From Pseudomonas extremorientalis (GTDB lineage Bacteria > Pseudomonadota > Gammaproteobacteria > Pseudomonadales > Pseudomonadaceae), in the NCBI RefSeq assembly GCF_001870465.1, contig NZ_MDGK01000013.1, positions 39,504 through 103,503 of the forward strand: a DNA stretch of 64,000 bases, read 5' to 3'. Positions 61,099 through 64,000 of the stretch are shown piece by piece. How positions within the stretch are numbered: position 1 is the first letter of the stretch; every line of letters starts with the position of its first letter. Both the position numbers and the translations under genes were made by a program. Under the pieces are notes generated by a model. That model made no database searches and was not told the DNA's origin. It saw only the letters and a program-made list of their open reading frames with translations.

Positions 61099-62580
61099 AT
61101 GGGTGCCTGGCTTAGCAATATCTCGCTGAAGTACAAATTCTGGGCCGTCAATGCGGTCGCCTTCATTACCACCCTGCTGCTGGTGCTCTATGCCGTGCAG
61201 CTTGAACAACAGTCCCGCAGCGATGCATCCCGGGCTTCGGCGCAAGCCCAGGCACACTTGTTCAATGCGTGGCCGACTGGCGAAGCATTGCCCAAGGGCG
61301 AGCACTGGCTGACGTTCAAGCGCGGCCAGGTCCCACAACTGGCGGAGCAGGATCTGTCAGCCCTTGGCAGCAACCTGGGCTGGGTCGAACTCAATCACAT
61401 GCCGTGGTTCGGCGAAAACCCGCTGATGGGTGCCGAAGTCATCGCCCGCCCTGACGGTCAATACGTCGCCGTGCTTGCCTACGCGCCAAGCCTGAGCCAG
61501 GTGTTCGAAGAACGCTTCGCCAACTATGCAGTGGCGGTCCTGATCCTGATGCTGGCGATGCTCGGCGCCTCGCAACTGCTGATCCGCTTCCTGCTCAGCC
61601 AACTCAACACCCTGAAAGACGTGATGCTGCACGTAGAGAAAACCGGCGACCTATCGGCCCGCGTGCCGTTGGCCTGCAAGGATGAAGTTGGCCAGATGGC
61701 CAGCGCCTTCAACGCCATGCAAGCGGGCTACCAGCGCGTCGTCAACACCGTGGCACGCACCGCCCAGCAACTCGACGATGGCGCCGCACGGTTGGCCAGC
61801 AGCATGAACGACGTGCAGCACGGCATGCTCGGCCAGCAAAGCGAAACCGACCAGGCCGCCACTGCCATCAACGAAATGACCGCCACCGTCTACCACATCG
61901 CCCAGCACGCCGGCGCCACCCGCGACCTGTCCCAGACCGCCGACACCCTGGCGGGCAGCGGCCAGGAAGTGGTCACCCGCGTACAACGCTCGATTGCCGG
62001 CCTCTCCACGGGCGTGCAGCAGACCGCCGAGATGATCCAGAAGCTCGCCGAGGACAGTCAGAAAATCAATGGCGTGGTCAGCGTGATCCATAGCATCGCC
62101 GAGCAAACCAACCTGCTCGCCCTCAACGCCGCCATCGAAGCCGCCCGCGCCGGGGAAATGGGCCGGGGTTTTGCCGTGGTTGCCGACGAAGTGCGCAACC
62201 TGGCCAAACGCGTACAAAGCTCCACCGACGAAATCACCCGCATGGTCTCGGCGCTGCAGGCCGGCACCCGCGACGCGGTGGACTTCATGCAGGAAAGCTC
62301 GTTCAAGGCTGACGACTGCGTGCAGCAAGCCCAGGAAGCCGGCGCGGCCCTCGCCGAAATCACCAGTGCCGTGGCGCAGATGCGTGAAAGCAACACCCAG
62401 ATCGCCGTCGCTGCCGAGCAGCAAAGCCACGTCGCCGAAGAGATGAACCGTGCGGTGGTGAGCATTCGGGATGTGACCGAGAACACCGTGCAGCAAACCG
62501 TGGATTCGGCGACGACCAGTAATGAACTGGCAACCTTGGCCGGTGAACTGAGCAAGGCGATTGGGCAGTTGAAGCTGTAG
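61099..62580 (+). CDS. Methyl-accepting chemotaxis protein
   Basis: 493-residue chemoreceptor: short cytosolic N-terminus, membrane helix [20 protein letters not shown], a ~120-residue periplasmic domain, helix [25 protein letters not shown] ([20 protein letters not shown]) and signalling domain with the hairpin [39 protein letters not shown] (given in parts). No C-terminal CheR pentapeptide. Start ATG 61099 ([17 protein letters not shown]). A possible ANR box suggests oxygen-limited expression. Ligand unknown. Confidence 0.93.
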   Translation: MGAWLSNISLKYKFWAVNAVAFITTLLLVLYAVQLEQQSRSDASRASAQAQAHLFNAWPTGEALPKGEHWLTFKRGQVPQLAEQDLSALGSNLGWVELNHMPWFGENPLMGAEVIARPDGQYVAVLAYAPSLSQVFEERFANYAVAVLILMLAMLGASQLLIRFLLSQLNTLKDVMLHVEKTGDLSARVPLACKDEVGQMASAFNAMQAGYQRVVNTVARTAQQLDDGAARLASSMNDVQHGMLGQQSETDQAATAINEMTATVYHIAQHAGATRDLSQTADTLAGSGQEVVTRVQRSIAGLSTGVQQTAEMIQKLAEDSQKINGVVSVIHSIAEQTNLLALNAAIEAARAGEMGRGFAVVADEVRNLAKRVQSSTDEITRMVSALQAGTRDAVDFMQESSFKADDCVQQAQEAGAALAEITSAVAQMRESNTQIAVAAEQQSHVAEEMNRAVVSIRDVTENTVQQTVDSATTSNELATLAGELSKAIGQLKL

Positions 62581-62611
62581 GACTGTTCAACCCGTAATCC
62601 CATACCTACAA

Positions 62612-62640
62612 CAAAGCCTCGGTTTGCCCGAGGTTTTGGC
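62612..62640 (+). terminator. Terminator after the chemoreceptor gene
   Basis: CCTCGG (62617-62622) and CCGAGG (62628-62633) arms with a TTTGC loop and TTTT tail, 30 bases after the stop. Confidence 0.8.
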
Positions 62641-62778
62641 GAAACGTCCTAACCCTCCCGGCGAATAACGCCGACTTCTTTTCCCTGGCAACCTCTTCAA
62701 AGTCTCTCGCCTGTTCAATCAGCGCGAGGGACCGCCGATGCACTTCTCCAGCCGTGCCCCACTCAATGGGGCTGCCTC

Positions 62779-64000
62779 ATGACTCCAGTTATTGCCCGGT
62801 TCATCCTGGCGCCCATGGATGCCAAGGCGCCGGACGTTGAAGGCGTCCTGCGTGACTTGCGTGAATGCCTCAACACGTTTGACGAGTGGGCCGAAAGCTT
62901 CTGGAGCGGCTCGGCGCTGGAAGTCGAGCAGGTGTTCAAGGTCGGCGACGAGGTTTCCCTCGTCGCTCCGGCGTCCTCCAAGAAACCGAATCGCACGGTT
63001 GCCACCTGTAAGGCCCAGGGTGCGTTGACCCTGGTGCATATGTTCGAGAGCACGCGGTTTGTGCCTATCGGCAATACGCCGGTGATGCTGCAAGCGATTG
63101 CGCCTGACGGCAGCCCAATGGGTGCGCCGATCCATCACACCATCGGCCCCAGCGGCATGCTTGAAGTCAGCGACTGCACCCGCGATCAGCGCTACCAGAT
63201 CACCCTCTATCCCAACGTTTCCAAGGATCACATCAAGGCGCTGTATGCGTCTTATCAGTCGGTGATCGCAGAGCTGGAAATGGGCCTGCGTGATGAGTGG
63301 GCGAAGACCTTCAAGCCGCAATGGAGCGACTTTGCCAACGCCATATCCTTGGAACGCAGTGCGATGCAGGGCATGGCGTTTTCCAGCGGCATGGCCAAGG
63401 CGCTCTACAACCTGTGGGACAACTTCACACAACTGTACGACCTGCTGGCGGACCTCAAGAGCAATAGCCAGAAACTGCTGCAGTACGTCTCCCAGGCCGA
63501 ACTGGATGAACTGTTGAAACTGGGCAAGGACACCATTGCCCAGGGCTTGCTTGTGCTCAGCGATGAGCCGCTGATGTTTATCTATCTGTCGGCCCTGGTT
63601 GCCTGGGTACGCATGCTGCCGCCGCCGCAGATGTACGAGCTGCTGGGCGAGATGACCGGCGAGGTGCTGATCAATCTGTTTCTGATCTGGGCCACGCGAG
63701 GCATGGGGGTTCAGCTTCGTTTGGGTATGCAGGTGCTGGGGCACATCAAATCCGAGCGCGTGCGTAAATGGCTGCAAATGCTGGCGGACCAGATGGTTGG
63801 ACCTCGTCTAGAGGGCCATGTCGAAGCGGCCAGGCCGTTGTTGCTGGGCAGCGCAGAGACGCCGATAAGGGTGATTCCGGATGCGCCGTTGAAGGCTGCG
63901 GATCAGGTGGTCTCCAACGCGGTGCCGGTGGTGCGCAACAAGTCCCAGCGAACCGCGTTGGTGCGGCAGGAGACCGTGGATGATGTGCCGGTTTCTGCTC
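62779..64000 (+). CDS. Large effector/polymorphic-toxin-like protein, 3' end outside window
   Basis: Open frame of at least 407 residues from ATG 62779 (GGGG upstream) to the window edge with no stop. It begins MTPVIARFILAPMDAKAPD and continues through a beta-rich first part (FVPIGNTPVMLQAIAPDGSPMGAPIHHTIG) to a helical part with two hydrophobic stretches (EPLMFIYLSALVAWVRMLP, GEVLINLFLIWATRGMGVQL). Such N-terminal architecture is remembered from large secreted toxins of Pseudomonas linked to type VI or Rhs systems, but no toxin domain is visible yet. A cognate immunity gene may follow outside the window. Confidence 0.7.
   Translation, partial: MTPVIARFILAPMDAKAPDVEGVLRDLRECLNTFDEWAESFWSGSALEVEQVFKVGDEVSLVAPASSKKPNRTVATCKAQGALTLVHMFESTRFVPIGNTPVMLQAIAPDGSPMGAPIHHTIGPSGMLEVSDCTRDQRYQITLYPNVSKDHIKALYASYQSVIAELEMGLRDEWAKTFKPQWSDFANAISLERSAMQGMAFSSGMAKALYNLWDNFTQLYDLLADLKSNSQKLLQYVSQAELDELLKLGKDTIAQGLLVLSDEPLMFIYLSALVAWVRMLPPPQMYELLGEMTGEVLINLFLIWATRGMGVQLRLGMQVLGHIKSERVRKWLQMLADQMVGPRLEGHVEAARPLLLGSAETPIRVIPDAPLKAADQVVSNAVPVVRNKSQRTALVRQETVDDVPVSA

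Overview
The window reads as a chromosomal segment of a fluorescent pseudomonad (Pseudomonas fluorescens group). The pointers are oprI, an EF-P with Arg32 next to its rhamnosyltransferase earP, a rocA2/rocS2-type two-component pair beside dgt, a sagS-ospR-gpx-msrB block, GC-rich codon use, and Pseudomonas-type REP inverted pairs ending in TCCCACA/TGTGGGA. Gene order resembles P. aeruginosa PAO1 around PA3028-PA3045 and PA2824-PA2867. That synteny is recalled, not searched.

Layout. 1-3.7 kb: molybdenum cofactor genes (moeA partial, moaB, mobA), a small lipoprotein, an RluA-type pseudouridine synthase, a small unknown gene under a LexA-type box, and a glutaredoxin-like gene. 3.8-10.8 kb: CPA2 cation/proton antiporter, ammonium transporter, a YqjD/YqjE/YqjK envelope trio, an EAL phosphodiesterase and dgt. 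11-19.8 kb: signalling block with an orphan receiver, RocA2-like regulator, RocS2-like unorthodox kinase, free-Met-sulfoxide reductase, a DUF815 ATPase and the SagS-like hybrid kinase. 19.7-25.5 kb: peroxide and repair genes (ospR, gpx, msrB), alaA, htpX, tpm and a LigB-type dioxygenase. 25.6-34 kb: DEAD-box helicase with a structured leader, crotonase, spermidine-synthase-like protein, type II DAHP synthase, YcaQ-like glycosylase, DUF1127, LysR and TauE genes. 34-44.5 kb: second LysR, ohrR-ohr-hydrolase, efp, earP, a Gre-like factor, cysB, UspA, 5'-nucleotidase, PanE-like, thioredoxin-like and PilZ genes. 44.6-52.7 kb: type I DAHP synthase, GNAT, oprI, L,D-transpeptidase, tesA divergent from ybbA-ybbP, and greB. 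52.8-57.75 kb: an apparently accessory block with a coiled-coil protein divergent from a gldA-gldF-gldG-like ABC operon. 58-64 kb: DoxX, an MltF-like transglycosylase, TatD, a chemoreceptor with an ANR-type box, and the N-terminal part of a large effector-like ORF cut by the window edge.

Themes. Two separate thiol-peroxide modules each pair a Cys-based MarR regulator with its peroxidase. The roc, sag and EAL genes concentrate surface-attachment and c-di-GMP signalling. oprI next to an L,D-transpeptidase suggests an envelope-tethering pair. The least explained system is the 52.8-57.4 kb block: its ABC ATPase keeps Walker B but has lost key P-loop, signature and D-loop residues. No tRNA, rRNA, CRISPR array, insertion sequence or phage integrase was seen.
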